From Luteitalea sp. (GTDB lineage: Bacteria; Acidobacteriota; Vicinamibacteria; Vicinamibacterales; CAVVIG01): a stretch of 42,760 nucleotides of DNA. The stretch lies in contig WHSN01000013.1 of assembly GCA_009380045.1 (NCBI GenBank), positions 1 through 42,760 on the forward strand, in the 5' to 3' direction. Of the stretch, positions 17,223-26,635 are shown one piece after another. The position numbers and the translations under genes are program-made. The notes beneath the pieces were generated by a model. That model was not told the DNA's origin. It made no database searches and saw only the letters and a program-made list of their open reading frames with translations. Every line of letters begins with the position of its first letter. Position 1 is the first letter of the stretch.

Positions 17223-18140
17223 CTAGTTGGCAAAGAAGCTGCTGCGAAGGAACAGGATCACCGCGGGACCAAGCGTGACGACGTAGAAGGCCGGGAACAG
17301 GAAGAAGACGAGAGGGAACACGAGCTTCACGCCGACCTTGGCGGCGCGCTCCTCCGCGCGCTGGCGCCGCTTCTGCCGCGACGTTGCAGCATGGGTGCGG
17401 AGCGCCTGCGCGATGCTGGTGCCGAAGCGGTCGGTCTGCACGAGCATGGCCACGAGCGCGCGCACATCGTCCACGCGCGTCCGCGCCGCGAAGTTCTTGA
17501 AGGCCTCGACGCGCGGCTTGCCGGCGCGAACCTCGGTCGTGATCGTGCGCAGCTCGGAGGCCAGGTCGGGGTGCGAAATCTCGAGCTCCTCGGCGGTTTT
17601 CAGAATCCCCTGGTCGAGACTGCAACCCGCCTCGACGCAGACAATGATCAGATCGAGCGCGTCGGGAAGCCCGTTCTCGATCCGCTGCTTGCGCTTGGCG
17701 ATCAGCCGGCCGAGCACCAGGCTGGGCACCAGGTAGCCAATCGTTCCCACGATGGCGGCCACCATGTACCCGGAGCTGCCGCGCATCTGCGACAGGACTG
17801 CGCCGGCGAACAGCACCGGAAGCCCGAGCTCGAGCACCGAGTAGCACACCGCGGCGCCGAAGCGGTTGATGCCGGCGCTTGCCAGGCGGCGGCGCAACCG
17901 GCCCATCTCCTTGGGTGATTTCGGCAGCCTGCGGGCGATCGACGTCAAACGCGGACTGACCGCTTCCGTCAGAAGGATCTGCTCGGTGAGGAGACCCGCC
18001 CCCCCGCCAAGAGCGGCCGCCTCGCGGAGACGCCGCCGCTCGGGGGACGCGTGTCCGAGGAGCGCAGAAGCGCCAAGCCCGGTGAGCAGGCCGACCGATA
18101 CGAAAAGACCGCCGATGGCGAGCCAGAGTACAGGCGTCAT
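17223..18140 (-). CDS. tadC: Tad pilus inner-membrane platform protein TadC
   Basis: The 305-residue type II secretion F-domain protein has an N-terminal helix, a cytoplasmic F domain with GLPDALDLIIVCVEAGCSLDQG (about 155-177) and C-terminal membrane segments (LVFPLVFFLFPAFYVVTLGPAVILFL). That is the TadC half of the split platform. Together with TadB it anchors the CpaF ATPase and moves pilins into the growing fibre. It follows tadB by 19 bp with CAGGT upstream of the ATG. Confidence 0.9.
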   Translation of the reverse strand: MTPVLWLAIGGLFVSVGLLTGLGASALLGHASPERRRLREAAALGGGAGLLTEQILLTEAVSPRLTSIARRLPKSPKEMGRLRRRLASAGINRFGAAVCYSVLELGLPVLFAGAVLSQMRGSSGYMVAAIVGTIGYLVPSLVLGRLIAKRKQRIENGLPDALDLIIVCVEAGCSLDQGILKTAEELEISHPDLASELRTITTEVRAGKPRVEAFKNFAARTRVDDVRALVAMLVQTDRFGTSIAQALRTHAATSRQKRRQRAEERAAKVGVKLVFPLVFFLFPAFYVVTLGPAVILFLRSSFFAN

Positions 18141-18159
18141 GATGTGTACCTGTGTTTCC

Positions 18160-19125
18160 TCAGTAAGGGATGTTGACTAGCTTGCGGATGATCAGCGTGC
18201 CGGTGATCTGCAGGATCAGCGCGCCGACGATCATCTGAACGCCGAGCGGGTCGGTAATCAGCAGCGACATGTGCCCCGGAGCGATCGCGAACATCGCGGC
18301 CGCAAGCGCCGGTGGGAAGCCGGCCAGGATCCAGCCGGTGATCCGGCCGTGCGCGGTCAACACCCGAACCTGGCGCTTCACCTTGAACCTCTCGCGAATG
18401 ACATTGGCGAGGTTGTCGAGCACCTCGCCGAGGTTGCCACCCGTCTCGCGCTGCGTGAGCACGGCTGTGGCGAAGAAGCGGGCGTCGATGAGCGGGATGC
18501 GCGAAGCGAAGCCGCGCAGCGCCTCCGGGAGCGACATCCCGAAGTTCTGTTGGTCGTAAAGCCGCTTGAACTCGCCCCCCACTGGCGAGGGGATCTCCTC
18601 CGCGGCCATCAGGATGCCGGTCGTGAAGGCGTGGCCGGCGCGGAGCGCCCGCCCGATCAGGTCGATCGCTTCCGGGAACTGTTCCTCGAACTTCCGGAGC
18701 CGGCTGTTGCGCGCCCGTTTCAGGAAGATGAACGGAACGAACGACGCGGCCAGGCCGGCGGCCAGCGCGAGCATCGAGCTGAACATCAGGAAACGGACGA
18801 CCAGGTACGACGCTGCGGCGAGCGAAAGCGCGGAGAGCAGCATTGTCGACACGCTGATCGTGAGGCCCGCCTGGTTGATGTCCGTCTGGAGCGGCTGCGA
18901 GATGCGGCCGATCTTCCTCAGCGAGGCGTTCAGGACAGCGATGCTGCTGAACTGCTCGAGCGGGTTGAGCAGGCGGGACTTCTTCGGAGCGGCCGTTACG
19001 GCCGATTGCTGCAGCCGTTTTCGCAGCTGCACGCCTTCCGCGTGCTCGATCCGCCCGACGAACAGCCAGTACAGGCCCGTGATCAGCGCGACGACGAGCA
19101 CGAATGTGACGCCGACAATAGTCAT
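18160..19125 (-). CDS. tadB: Tad pilus inner-membrane platform protein TadB
   Basis: The 321-residue protein has an N-terminal membrane helix (VGVTFVLVVALITGLYWLFVG), a pair of central helices and then the F domain with QFPEAIDLIGRALRAGHAFTTG (about 170-192), typical of TadB. It ends with two membrane segments. TadB and TadC form the inner-membrane platform of the pilus. GAGGTG lies seven bases before the start, and the stop of cpaF is 9 bp upstream. Confidence 0.9.
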   Translation of the reverse strand: MTIVGVTFVLVVALITGLYWLFVGRIEHAEGVQLRKRLQQSAVTAAPKKSRLLNPLEQFSSIAVLNASLRKIGRISQPLQTDINQAGLTISVSTMLLSALSLAAASYLVVRFLMFSSMLALAAGLAASFVPFIFLKRARNSRLRKFEEQFPEAIDLIGRALRAGHAFTTGILMAAEEIPSPVGGEFKRLYDQQNFGMSLPEALRGFASRIPLIDARFFATAVLTQRETGGNLGEVLDNLANVIRERFKVKRQVRVLTAHGRITGWILAGFPPALAAAMFAIAPGHMSLLITDPLGVQMIVGALILQITGTLIIRKLVNIPY

Positions 19126-19134
19126 GGGTGCACC

Positions 19135-20472
19135 TCAGGCCACGGCTTTCACGTGCTCGAACATGTCCGCCCGGAGGAGGATGCCGGCGGTGGCGAGCCT
19201 GTCGCTGCATTTCGGGCGGATGCCGGTTGCCCGGAACCGTCCGATCACCTTCCCGCCAGGGCCGATGCCTGTCCGCTCGAACAGGAAGATGTCCTGCATC
19301 GTGATGATGTCGCCTTCCATACCGGTCACTTCCGAGATGTTCGTGATCTTGCGCGTCCCGTCGGACAGGCGCGATACCTGAACGATGAGGTTCACGGCCG
19401 ACGCGATCTGCGCGCGGATGGCTCGTTCGGGGATGTTGAGGTTCGCCATCGCGACCATCGTGTCGAGGCGGTACAGCGCGTCACGCGGGGTGTTCGCATG
19501 GACCGTCGTGAGGCTGCCGTCGTGGCCGGTATTCATGGCCTGCAGCATGTCGAGCGCTTCCTCGCTGCGGACCTCGCCCACGATGATGCGGTCGGGCCGC
19601 ATACGAAGCGCATTGACGACCAGCTCGCGCGCACGGACCGCGCCCTTGCCTTCGATGTTCGCGGGCCGCGTCTCCAGGCGCACGACGTGCCGTTGCCGGA
19701 GCGCGAGCTCCGCTGCGTCTTCGATCGTGACCACACGTTCATGGGCGCCGATGAAGCTCGAGAGGATGTTCAGCAGTGTCGTCTTGCCGGCGCCGGTTCC
19801 CCCCGACACGATCAGATTGAGCCGGCAGCTGATCGCCGCCTGCAGGAACTCCAGCATCGGCTGCGTCCACGACTCGCGTGTGACCAGGTCGTTCGCCCCC
19901 AGACGATCCGTCCGGAAACGCCGAATCGACAGCACCGGTCCGTCGAGGGCGAGCGGTGGAATGATCGCATTGACCCGCGAGCCGTCGGCGAGACGCGCAT
20001 CCACCATCGGGCTTGACTCGTCGATGCGGCGTCCAACGACGCTCACGATGCGCTCGATGATCTGGAGCAGGTGACGGTCGTCCTTGAAGACGATGTCGGT
20101 CTCCTCGAGCTTGCCTTCGCGCTCGACGTAGACCCGATCGTGGCGGTTCACGAGGATGTCGGACACCGAAGGATCCCGCAGCAGTGCCTCGAGCGGGCCG
20201 AGGCCGAACAGCTCGTTGATGACGTCCGACATGAGCGCCTCGCGCTCGTAGAGGCTGAGCGGCATGCTGGAGCTCTCCCGCTCCACCATCGCCACGATCA
20301 GGTTCCTGATCTCCGGCTCTGCCTCCTCCTGACGCATGCGCGTGAGGCGATCGAGGTTCAGGCGGTTCAGCAGTTCCTGGTGGATGCGGCTCTTCAGCTC
20401 CTGATAGTGTGAGGTGCGCATGTCCAGGCCAGCGCGGGCGGTTTGTGCCATCAAAGACATCGGTTCGTCCAT
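19135..20472 (-). CDS. cpaF: Tad pilus secretion ATPase CpaF/TadA
   Basis: The 445-residue hexameric secretion ATPase of the VirB11/CpaF family has an N-terminal domain (about 1-150) and Walker [13 protein letters not shown] at about 223-234. The Asp/His boxes include VTIEDAAEL, and [20 protein letters not shown] and [16 protein letters not shown] are intact. It powers pilus assembly and perhaps retraction through TadB/TadC. Three in-frame ATGs (20472, 20460, 20451) are possible starts; the first has AAGG directly against the ATG, which is tight. The gene sits between cpaE and tadB. Confidence 0.93.
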   Translation of the reverse strand: MDEPMSLMAQTARAGLDMRTSHYQELKSRIHQELLNRLNLDRLTRMRQEEAEPEIRNLIVAMVERESSSMPLSLYEREALMSDVINELFGLGPLEALLRDPSVSDILVNRHDRVYVEREGKLEETDIVFKDDRHLLQIIERIVSVVGRRIDESSPMVDARLADGSRVNAIIPPLALDGPVLSIRRFRTDRLGANDLVTRESWTQPMLEFLQAAISCRLNLIVSGGTGAGKTTLLNILSSFIGAHERVVTIEDAAELALRQRHVVRLETRPANIEGKGAVRARELVVNALRMRPDRIIVGEVRSEEALDMLQAMNTGHDGSLTTVHANTPRDALYRLDTMVAMANLNIPERAIRAQIASAVNLIVQVSRLSDGTRKITNISEVTGMEGDIITMQDIFLFERTGIGPGGKVIGRFRATGIRPKCSDRLATAGILLRADMFEHVKAVA

Positions 20473-20487
20473 CCTTCTCTGTGCGAA

Positions 20488-21639
20488 TTACGCCTTGCGC
20501 GGTGCGAGACGTCCGAAGATGCCGGCCACGCGTACCTTTTCAGCCTTCAGGACAGGCGCGCGGACACCGGCCAGGTCGCGAACGAAGGCGGTGAACGCCT
20601 TCGACAGCTCGTGCTGTCCGTCCAGCACCAGCGGGCGCCCTTTGTTCATCGCCTGGAGCGCCAGGCGATAGTCGCTTGGAAACGTGTGCGCGATCTCGAC
20701 ACCGACGGTGCGCTCCACGTCTTCATGACCGATCTCGGCGCGGCGATCGGTCCGGGTGAGCACCAGGTGCAGGCGGCTCTGCCCGTAGCGCTGCCGCAGC
20801 GTGGCCGCCATCCGCGCGGCCGTCCGGACGGTGGCGAGCTCCTGGTTGACGACCAGGAAGATTTTCGTGGCGCTGTCGAGGGAATCGAGCGCGACAGTGT
20901 CGGACCTGGGCACGTCAAGAACGGTGAACCGGTTCACCCCGCTGCAAAAATCGAGGAGCGTGCGGATCCGCGCGGTGTCGAAATTGCCGGTCACCGGGCG
21001 TCCGGAGGCGCCCAGCAGGTCGAGCCCCGACTTGGTGCGCACGACGAGGCCGGTGAAGAACGCGCGATCGAGCCGCTGGACGTTTTCGAGCGCGTCCATC
21101 ACCGAGAACCGTGGCTCCGCGCCCAGGAACACCGCCGCGTCGCCGCACGCCACGTTGAGATCGACCATGAGGGTCGAGCCCGGCTCGGCCCTGGCCAGCG
21201 CTGTCGCAGTGTTCACGGCCACGGTCGTGGCGCCGACGCCGCCCTTCGCCCCGACGAAGGCGAAGGTGTCGCCCTGCACGGCGGGAGCGAGATTGCCGAC
21301 CAGCCGCTTGATGGCCATCTGCATGTCGGAGACGGACACCGGTTCGGTGACGCACTCGTTCACGCCGGCCCTCATCGCTTCCAGCATGAGCGCCGGATCG
21401 AGCTTCGTGGCCACGAGGAGCGCGCCGGTCGCCGGATGGTTCCGCTTCATCAGGGCGAGAGCCGGCGGAATGCCCGCCTGCCCGCGAAGGTCCACGATGA
21501 CCACGTCGGGCTGCGCCGCACCCGGTTGCGCGAGGATCGAGAGCGCCTCGGCCGACACCATCGAGCAGTGGACGCCGGTTTCGCGAACGAGCTGCCCGAG
21601 CTGGGCGTCGGAAGTGACGAGTTTGATGACGGCAGGCAA
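20488..21639 (-). CDS. cpaE: Pilus localisation protein CpaE/TadZ
   Basis: The 383-residue protein has an N-terminal receiver-like domain without obvious phospho-acceptor chemistry. A ParA/MinD-type ATPase domain starts at about residue 130, with the deviant Walker A KGGVGATTVA (canonical KGGVGKT has Lys where this has Ala). TadZ/CpaE proteins position the Tad machinery, often at a cell pole. The start codon is TTG at 21639 with GGAG eight bases upstream. The Ala in the P-loop is common in CpaE/TadZ and suggests weak or no ATP hydrolysis. Confidence 0.88.
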   Translation of the reverse strand: MPAVIKLVTSDAQLGQLVRETGVHCSMVSAEALSILAQPGAAQPDVVIVDLRGQAGIPPALALMKRNHPATGALLVATKLDPALMLEAMRAGVNECVTEPVSVSDMQMAIKRLVGNLAPAVQGDTFAFVGAKGGVGATTVAVNTATALARAEPGSTLMVDLNVACGDAAVFLGAEPRFSVMDALENVQRLDRAFFTGLVVRTKSGLDLLGASGRPVTGNFDTARIRTLLDFCSGVNRFTVLDVPRSDTVALDSLDSATKIFLVVNQELATVRTAARMAATLRQRYGQSRLHLVLTRTDRRAEIGHEDVERTVGVEIAHTFPSDYRLALQAMNKGRPLVLDGQHELSKAFTAFVRDLAGVRAPVLKAEKVRVAGIFGRLAPRKA

Positions 21640-21652
21640 AATATGGGCTCCG

Positions 21653-22942
21653 TTAACGAACGAGGATGATCTTCACGAGAAACGACGAAGCGGCCGACAG
21701 CGGCGACGACCCCGTACCCATCGACGTGATCCTGATCAGCCGGCCGATCACGGCCTTGCCGTTCTGATTCAGAGTCATCGCGCCGGTAACCTCATCGACG
21801 TCGCCCATGCCTTCGACGAAGAACCCGTAGATGTTCACGAGCCGGACCGTTCCGTTCGAACCGGTCGGGTTGCGCGACAGGTAGTCATCGATGTCCATCA
21901 CGCCGATCGCGACCACGCGGGGGCTTGCGGTTGGCGGACTGAACGAGCTGCCGACGATGCCGGTCCCGGGGACATAGGTCGCGCCTGGGTCTTGATCGTA
22001 GAGAAACTCGATACCCTGCCGCGTCGGGCCGGTAGTGCCGCCCGGCTTCACGCCGAAGCAGCCTTGCGCCGCCCAGGCGGCCGCCTCGGCCTGGCCAATA
22101 CTCGCCGGGCAGGCGATGCCCGGTTGAGCGATGGCATACGCTAGCCCCCCGCACGTCTCGATGTTCTCGCGGTACACGTTGCCGCCGGTCCAGTGGCCGT
22201 CGGCGCGCGGCAGCAGAATCTCCTGAAACCAGCCGGAGGAGATGCTGGTCGCAGCCGTTTTCACGGCAAACCGCCTGCCCTGATCCGCGGGCAGCGTGAA
22301 GCCGGTGCCCGCGGAGCCGGCGCTCGGCGGCGTGTACACGTCGGCTTCCTGCGGTGGGGCCTGCCCCTTGCCGTCGGAGTACTTGTCGAACGTCGACGTG
22401 GGCAGCATGCCTGGGCCCTCGGGACCGAACTCGATCCAGCGGTCGACGACCGCCCACGGCTTGAGGCAGTCCGTCTTGTTGCCTGTCACGATCTGCGAGG
22501 TGGCGGTTGCCCGCACACCCTGAGCCGTTATGCCCACGAGGTTGCCGAAATAGATCGGCAGCGGGTTGCCACGGGCCTGGTTGCGGAACGCGTCCACCTT
22601 CACGCACGTCCCCGCCAGGCCCGGCGCCAACGGCGGGCACGCCGGGAAGGTGACATCCGCCAGCTGAACGTCCGGCGCCTGCCCCCACACGCTGTTCGCG
22701 CGCGCGACCGCCCGCGCCTTGGTCTGGGCGCCCCCGAAGTCAGTGGGGCTGTCGAACGCCAGCGAGATGGCGCCGGACAGTGCTCCGGCATCGGCCGAAG
22801 TCTGAACCTGCCCGCGACCGGTCCACATGACGCCGTAGTCGATGACGAACGCACCGAAGGCCAGCAAGGCCACCATAGCCACGACCACCATGATGAGCAC
22901 GGCGCCGCGCTCCGACTGACGGGTTGTTTCGACAGGCTTCAT
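21653..22942 (-). CDS. tadG: TadG-like pilus assembly / pseudopilin protein
   Basis: The 429-residue protein starts at the ATG at 22942; a GTG one codon upstream is also in frame. The N-terminus SERGAVLIMVVVAMVALLAF and the following ..GAFVIDYGVMWTGRGQVQTSADAGAL is the TadG/TadE-type membrane anchor. The rest is a large extracytoplasmic domain with many Gly/Pro loops and several cysteines (..DCLKPW.., ..ETCGG.., ..GIACPAS.., ..QGCFG..), probably disulfide bonded. TadG-like proteins act as minor pilins or tip/assembly factors. It is next to cpaC and cpaE in the operon. Confidence 0.82.
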   Translation of the reverse strand: MKPVETTRQSERGAVLIMVVVAMVALLAFGAFVIDYGVMWTGRGQVQTSADAGALSGAISLAFDSPTDFGGAQTKARAVARANSVWGQAPDVQLADVTFPACPPLAPGLAGTCVKVDAFRNQARGNPLPIYFGNLVGITAQGVRATATSQIVTGNKTDCLKPWAVVDRWIEFGPEGPGMLPTSTFDKYSDGKGQAPPQEADVYTPPSAGSAGTGFTLPADQGRRFAVKTAATSISSGWFQEILLPRADGHWTGGNVYRENIETCGGLAYAIAQPGIACPASIGQAEAAAWAAQGCFGVKPGGTTGPTRQGIEFLYDQDPGATYVPGTGIVGSSFSPPTASPRVVAIGVMDIDDYLSRNPTGSNGTVRLVNIYGFFVEGMGDVDEVTGAMTLNQNGKAVIGRLIRITSMGTGSSPLSAASSFLVKIILVR

Positions 22943-22949
22943 CACACGC

Positions 22950-24353
22950 TCAACGCTTGATCGCGGCGCCGGTGTCCGACCGCGGCGCGTCCACTAGGCC
23001 GGCGCCCCCTTCGAGCCGTCCACTCACGGCGGCGGCTGCGGCGGCATCCCTGTTCCTGTCGATGAACTGTTCCGAATCGGTCGGCAGCGGCGGCACCTCG
23101 TCCGGTTCGAGCGGCCGGACCAGGCGCGGCGTGATCAGCACCATCAGCTCGGTCTGCTCGGCGCGTTTGGCGGTGCTCTTGAAGAGCGCGCCGATGATCG
23201 GCAGCCTGCTGAGGAGCGGCATCGCCGCGGCGTCGTTCTGCGACATGTTGCTCATGAGGCCGGCAATCGCGAACGTCTGCCCGTCCCGGAGCTCGACATC
23301 GGTCTCGGCGCGGCGCGTGATGAGCGAGGGTATGCGGAATCCCGAGAGCGTCAGGCCGTTATTGAAATCGAGCGAGCTCACCTCGGGTCGCACCTTCAGC
23401 CGGATCACGTCCCCCGCGATGGTCGGCTTGAAGGTGAGGCGGATGCCGAACTCCTTGAACACCACGGTGACCGATCCCGAGTTGCCCTGCACGACCGGAA
23501 TCGGGAATTCGCCGCCTGCCAGGAAGCTCGCTTCCTGGCCGTTGTAGGCGATCAGATTCGGTTCGGCCAGACTCTGGAACCCGCCCGTGGACTGCAGGGC
23601 CTTGAGCACCGCGCCGACGCCGTGCGTGCGGCTGAAGAAGAACAGGTTCAGGAAGTCGCTGAACACCAGCCCGCCCGCCTTCTCATCGTCGAAGTCCGGC
23701 GCGGCAAACTGCTGCGTCGTTGAGCGGCCGGAGAAGTCGCGTCGCTGCGCGAACAGGTTGAGGCCAGCCTCCGTGAGCTTCCTGCGATTCACCTCGGCGA
23801 ACCGCACCTGCAGCATCACCTGCTGGCTGTCGCTCCCCCCCGGCACCTGCAGGAGATTGATGACCTGCGTCTTCGGCATCGAGGCGGCCGCGATCTCCGC
23901 CGCCCGCAGCATCACTGTCGTGCTCGACACACGTCCGGCCAGGATCGTGGCCCCCTCGCTCGTGCTCACCGCGATGTCTTCCCCGGGGAAGAGCAGGCGC
24001 AGGTGCTGTTCGAGCGTCGTGACCGGCTGCTCGACGACCAGGTCGTACTGCGTGCGCGACCCGTTCCCCCAGACGATGAGGCTCACGGTACCCGCCGACT
24101 TGCCGTCGATCAGGATCTCGCGGGGTGCCACGACGACCGCGTCTGCGACGACGGGGTTCGTGATGGCGATGCGCGTCACGTCGAACTCGGTGATCACGAC
24201 GGTAGAGCGGCCCGCCGTGAGCTGGACGCGCGGGAACTGCGGACGCGCGTCCTGCGCGGGCTGCGCAGCGAGCGGGCCGGCGGTGGCTGCCAGAAACAGC
24301 GACGCACGGGCAAAGCGCGAAACGAGCGGCAACGAACGGGAATGTGAGCGCAT
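22950..24353 (-). CDS. cpaC: Tad outer-membrane secretin CpaC/RcpA
   Basis: The 467-residue protein has a signal peptide (to about residue 30). The N-terminal pilus-formation domain includes VVITEFDVTRIAITNP and ..REILIDGKSAGTVSLIVWG. A BON/N1-like region follows, then the secretin domain with VMLQVRFAEVNR, ..FLAGGEFPIPV.., ..KEFGIRLTFKPTI.. and the tail ..AEQTELMVLITPRLVRPL. It forms the outer-membrane channel through which the pilus leaves the cell. Its start overlaps the cpaB stop (TAATG). The C-terminal ~60 residues beyond the secretin core are charged and low-complexity. Confidence 0.92.
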   Translation of the reverse strand: MRSHSRSLPLVSRFARASLFLAATAGPLAAQPAQDARPQFPRVQLTAGRSTVVITEFDVTRIAITNPVVADAVVVAPREILIDGKSAGTVSLIVWGNGSRTQYDLVVEQPVTTLEQHLRLLFPGEDIAVSTSEGATILAGRVSSTTVMLRAAEIAAASMPKTQVINLLQVPGGSDSQQVMLQVRFAEVNRRKLTEAGLNLFAQRRDFSGRSTTQQFAAPDFDDEKAGGLVFSDFLNLFFFSRTHGVGAVLKALQSTGGFQSLAEPNLIAYNGQEASFLAGGEFPIPVVQGNSGSVTVVFKEFGIRLTFKPTIAGDVIRLKVRPEVSSLDFNNGLTLSGFRIPSLITRRAETDVELRDGQTFAIAGLMSNMSQNDAAAMPLLSRLPIIGALFKSTAKRAEQTELMVLITPRLVRPLEPDEVPPLPTDSEQFIDRNRDAAAAAAVSGRLEGGAGLVDAPRSDTGAAIKR

Positions 24354-25210
24354 TAGCGGACAACCTCTTCAGAACGTTTGGCGGCCCTGATGGCCTCGAC
24401 CGAGTAACTTTTCGAAACAGGGATGACGGCTGCGGGCGGCTCGACCGCCGGGCGTCGCGGACCGCGGGCCTGCACGACAGGCGCCACGACCGGGGCTTGT
24501 CCGAGCAGCGCGGCGGTGCGAACGCCAGTGGTTTCGGTCGGCTTCCGGTCCATCGGGTTGCGAAGCGTGAGCATCACTTCACCCTCGCTGGCCGCGAGCG
24601 CAATCCGCTCGGCGTCGGACGGCGTGACGAGCAGCGTCACCACCGTCGTGGGGATCGGCTGGCCGTCGCGCGCCTTCTCCTGGTCGAAGCGGGTGCCTGC
24701 CGTCAGCACTTCGACATCGCTCACGACAACGCGCGTCATGCTGTCCTTCGCATCGTCGCGGCGGAGCGTCACCATCACGTCCACGTGAGTGCCCGGGACG
24801 ACGAAGCCGGCCACGCCGACGACCTCGTTCACCTTCACCGATACCGCCCGCATGCCCTCGGTAATCGACGGCGGCAGGCCGGCGCCCGCCTCGACCGACG
24901 CGAGCTTCGTTTCGGTAAGTGGCTCGTTTTCGGCCACCGAGTCGATGAGGCCCCGGTTGACGACGCTTTCAATGGTGGTGAAGCCCTTCGAGACGGGGCT
25001 GCTGGCCGGCCAGGCGACGAGCTTGACGTGGTCCCTGGTGACCATGGTGCCCATCGCCATTTCGGTGGCCGCGACGACCTGGTACAGGCTGCGGACCTCG
25101 ACCTGGCGGACGGGCATCTGCTGGATCGCGCGATACACGCCGAAGCTCGCGAGAGCGGCCACGGCGACCGCCACGGTGACGACAACTGTTGTGCGGGTGT
25201 TGCGATTCAT
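24353..25210 (-). CDS. cpaB: Pilus assembly protein CpaB/RcpC
   Basis: The 285-residue protein starts at MNRNTRTTVVV (ATG at 25210), with CCGGAG about nine bases upstream. A longer frame exists but its extension lacks protein-like character. A membrane anchor (VVVTVAVAVAALASFGVYRA) is followed by a SAF/antifreeze-like domain (..VVAATEMAMGTMVTRDHVKLVAWP..) and an RcpC-type domain (..VSVKVNEVVGVAGFVVPGTHVDVMVTL..). CpaB is a periplasmic assembly factor that works with the secretin. It ends in the secretin start by a TAATG overlap. Confidence 0.9.
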   Translation of the reverse strand: MNRNTRTTVVVTVAVAVAALASFGVYRAIQQMPVRQVEVRSLYQVVAATEMAMGTMVTRDHVKLVAWPASSPVSKGFTTIESVVNRGLIDSVAENEPLTETKLASVEAGAGLPPSITEGMRAVSVKVNEVVGVAGFVVPGTHVDVMVTLRRDDAKDSMTRVVVSDVEVLTAGTRFDQEKARDGQPIPTTVVTLLVTPSDAERIALAASEGEVMLTLRNPMDRKPTETTGVRTAALLGQAPVVAPVVQARGPRRPAVEPPAAVIPVSKSYSVEAIRAAKRSEEVVR

Positions 25211-25253
25211 CTGTTCGACTCCGGTGAATATCCGAGGCTGTGCACGAAAAAGG

Positions 25254-25709
25254 CTACGGTGCGAGCTCGTCCCGCATGACGGCGACGGCAGTGAGGTTCG
25301 CGCTCGTGAATGTGCCGCCGAACCAGCCGGCAATCGGCCCGATGAAGAGATACGGGCTGGCGTAGGTGACCTGCACCCGCTTGCCCGGAAGAATCGGTCC
25401 GCCGCCGCCGGTCGGGATGGTCACGTTGGTGACCGATACCGACGGGTTCCCAGTCGTGGTGGCGACGCCGCCGGTCGTGAAGTAGTTCTGAACCCTTGCC
25501 GTCACGTCGGCGTTCACGTAGCCGGGGAGGACCGCCATGCGCGCACCTTCACGCGCCGCGTTGGTCACGACTTCGAACCGCTGGAACAGGAAGCCGAAAT
25601 CCACCAGGCCCAGGATGATGAAGAGCAGCAGGGGAAGGATCAGCGCGAACTCCACCAGTTCGGCGCCCCGCTCCGAGCGGAGGCGTTGCCTCGCGTTTAC
25701 TGGAGCCAT
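25254..25709 (-). CDS. tadE: TadE-like minor pilin
   Basis: The 151-residue protein starts at MAPVNARQRLR (ATG at 25709). The signature RGAELVEFALILPLLLFIIL, followed by GLVDFGFLF and TNAAREGARMAV, is a clear TadE-type N-terminus with the cleavage-site pattern for the prepilin peptidase encoded just upstream. TadE proteins are pseudopilins needed for pilus assembly. Its 5' end overlaps the 3' end of the peptidase gene by 13 bp. Confidence 0.9.
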   Translation of the reverse strand: MAPVNARQRLRSERGAELVEFALILPLLLFIILGLVDFGFLFQRFEVVTNAAREGARMAVLPGYVNADVTARVQNYFTTGGVATTTGNPSVSVTNVTIPTGGGGPILPGKRVQVTYASPYLFIGPIAGWFGGTFTSANLTAVAVMRDELAP

Positions 25710-26209
25710 AGCGTCACCATCAGTCCCGCGAAAACAGGCACCGCATACGCGAGCCGCGGTCCCCTGTGAGTCGAGAGCGTCAGCTCCGGCGCCGGCTTGA
25801 GGCCGACAATGCGCCAATACATCAGCAGGCTCCACACGTTCGTGAATGCCTGAACCAGATATCCGGAGAAGCCGGCCACGACGAGACCCATGACCCCTCC
25901 CGCGATGCCCGAGTAGAGCGCCACCCAGAGGGCGGCGACCGGGCCCAGCCAGGCGCCGATGGCCCCGAGCAGCTTCACGTCGCCTGCGCCCATGCCGCCC
26001 AGTGCGAAGACCGGAAAGAACAGCGCGACGCCAGCGGCCCAGCCCGCAGCGGCCGTTCCAGCGCCGGTCCACCCGCCGATGTACGCGTGCACCACGAAGG
26101 CGGCGAGTGCCGCGCCGAAGGTGAGCGCGTTCGGGATGCGACGCGTGGCCACATCCCATGCGACGGCGACGATGGCGACACCAACCACGATGATCTGAAA
26201 TGCATTCAT
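25697..26209 (-). CDS. tadV: Prepilin peptidase TadV/CpaA (A24 family)
   Basis: The 170-residue membrane aspartic peptidase starts at MNAFQIIVVG (ATG at 26209). The two catalytic aspartates are present: one in AWDVATRRIPN (about residue 19) and one in the GxGD motif GGMGAGDVKLLG (about 75-80). It has five to six membrane segments and lacks the N-terminal methylase domain of long PilD enzymes, as expected for TadV/CpaA. It processes the four Flp prepilins encoded just upstream and the TadE/TadG pseudopilins. Confidence 0.9.
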   Translation of the reverse strand: MNAFQIIVVGVAIVAVAWDVATRRIPNALTFGAALAAFVVHAYIGGWTGAGTAAAGWAAGVALFFPVFALGGMGAGDVKLLGAIGAWLGPVAALWVALYSGIAGGVMGLVVAGFSGYLVQAFTNVWSLLMYWRIVGLKPAPELTLSTHRGPRLAYAVPVFAGLMVTLWLQ

Positions 26210-26232
26210 GATGTGTTCGTTCGTGGGCAGCA

Positions 26233-26439
26233 CTACGAGCCGCCGCCGATCGGGTCTGGGGTGGTGGCCGACAGGTTCTGCACTCCGGTGTCCCACCCGC
26301 CATATGTGGTCGCGATAGCCGATCCGACGTTCGTCCATGCGAGGATGCCGACGACGCCGATGAGAGCGGAGAGCAGCGCATACTCGACAAAGCTCTGTGC
26401 CTGGTCGTCGACAATGAAACGTCGGAGTGTGGTCTTCAT
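26233..26439 (-). CDS. flp: Flp-type pilin 4 (divergent)
   Basis: The 68-residue product MKTTLRRFIVDDQAQSFVEY continues ALLSALIGVVGILAWTNVGS. The Flp motif is SFVEYALLSALIG, where Phe-Val replaces the usual Leu-Ile before Glu-Tyr. The C-terminal extension is longer than in the other three (..TTYGGWDTGVQNLSATTPDP..) and ends GGGS. The start lies two bases after the stop of pilin 3, so the two are coupled. The divergent sequence suggests a minor or specialised pilin. Confidence 0.85.
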   Translation of the reverse strand: MKTTLRRFIVDDQAQSFVEYALLSALIGVVGILAWTNVGSAIATTYGGWDTGVQNLSATTPDPIGGGS

Positions 26440-26441
26440 CT

Positions 26442-26612
26442 TCACGAACCCGTGATGTCTGTTGCCATGGTGTCGTAACGCTGATCGAGGGCGTTTCCGA
26501 CCGACCCGATTGCCAGTACGGAGGCGATAGAGATGAGCGCAGCGACGAGTGTGTACTCGATGAGATCCTGTCCGTCTTCTTCGCGAAGAATCCGCGCCAC
26601 CGTTCGAGTCAC
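26442..26612 (-). CDS. flp: Flp-type pilin 3 with GTG start
   Basis: From the GTG at 26612 the minus strand encodes MTRTVARILREEDGQDLIEY, then TLVAALISIASVLAIGSVGN and ALDQRYDTMATDITGS (56 aa). The Flp core GQDLIEYTLVAALISIASV is clear, with Glu5 of the mature pilin in place. GAGAGG lies about eight bases upstream of the GTG. The gene is hidden because a longer open frame overlaps it. A perfect 10-bp mRNA hairpin (26636-26664) precedes it, perhaps setting its expression below that of pilins 1 and 2. Confidence 0.85.
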   Translation of the reverse strand: MTRTVARILREEDGQDLIEYTLVAALISIASVLAIGSVGNALDQRYDTMATDITGS

Positions 26613-26635
26613 TCAAAGCCTCTCTGTCTGAAGTC

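Noticed and set aside
18271-20016. A 581-codon + strand frame opposite tadB and cpaF
   Set aside because: The translation is Arg/Asp/His-rich without protein-like motifs; the opposite strand encodes clear Tad proteins.
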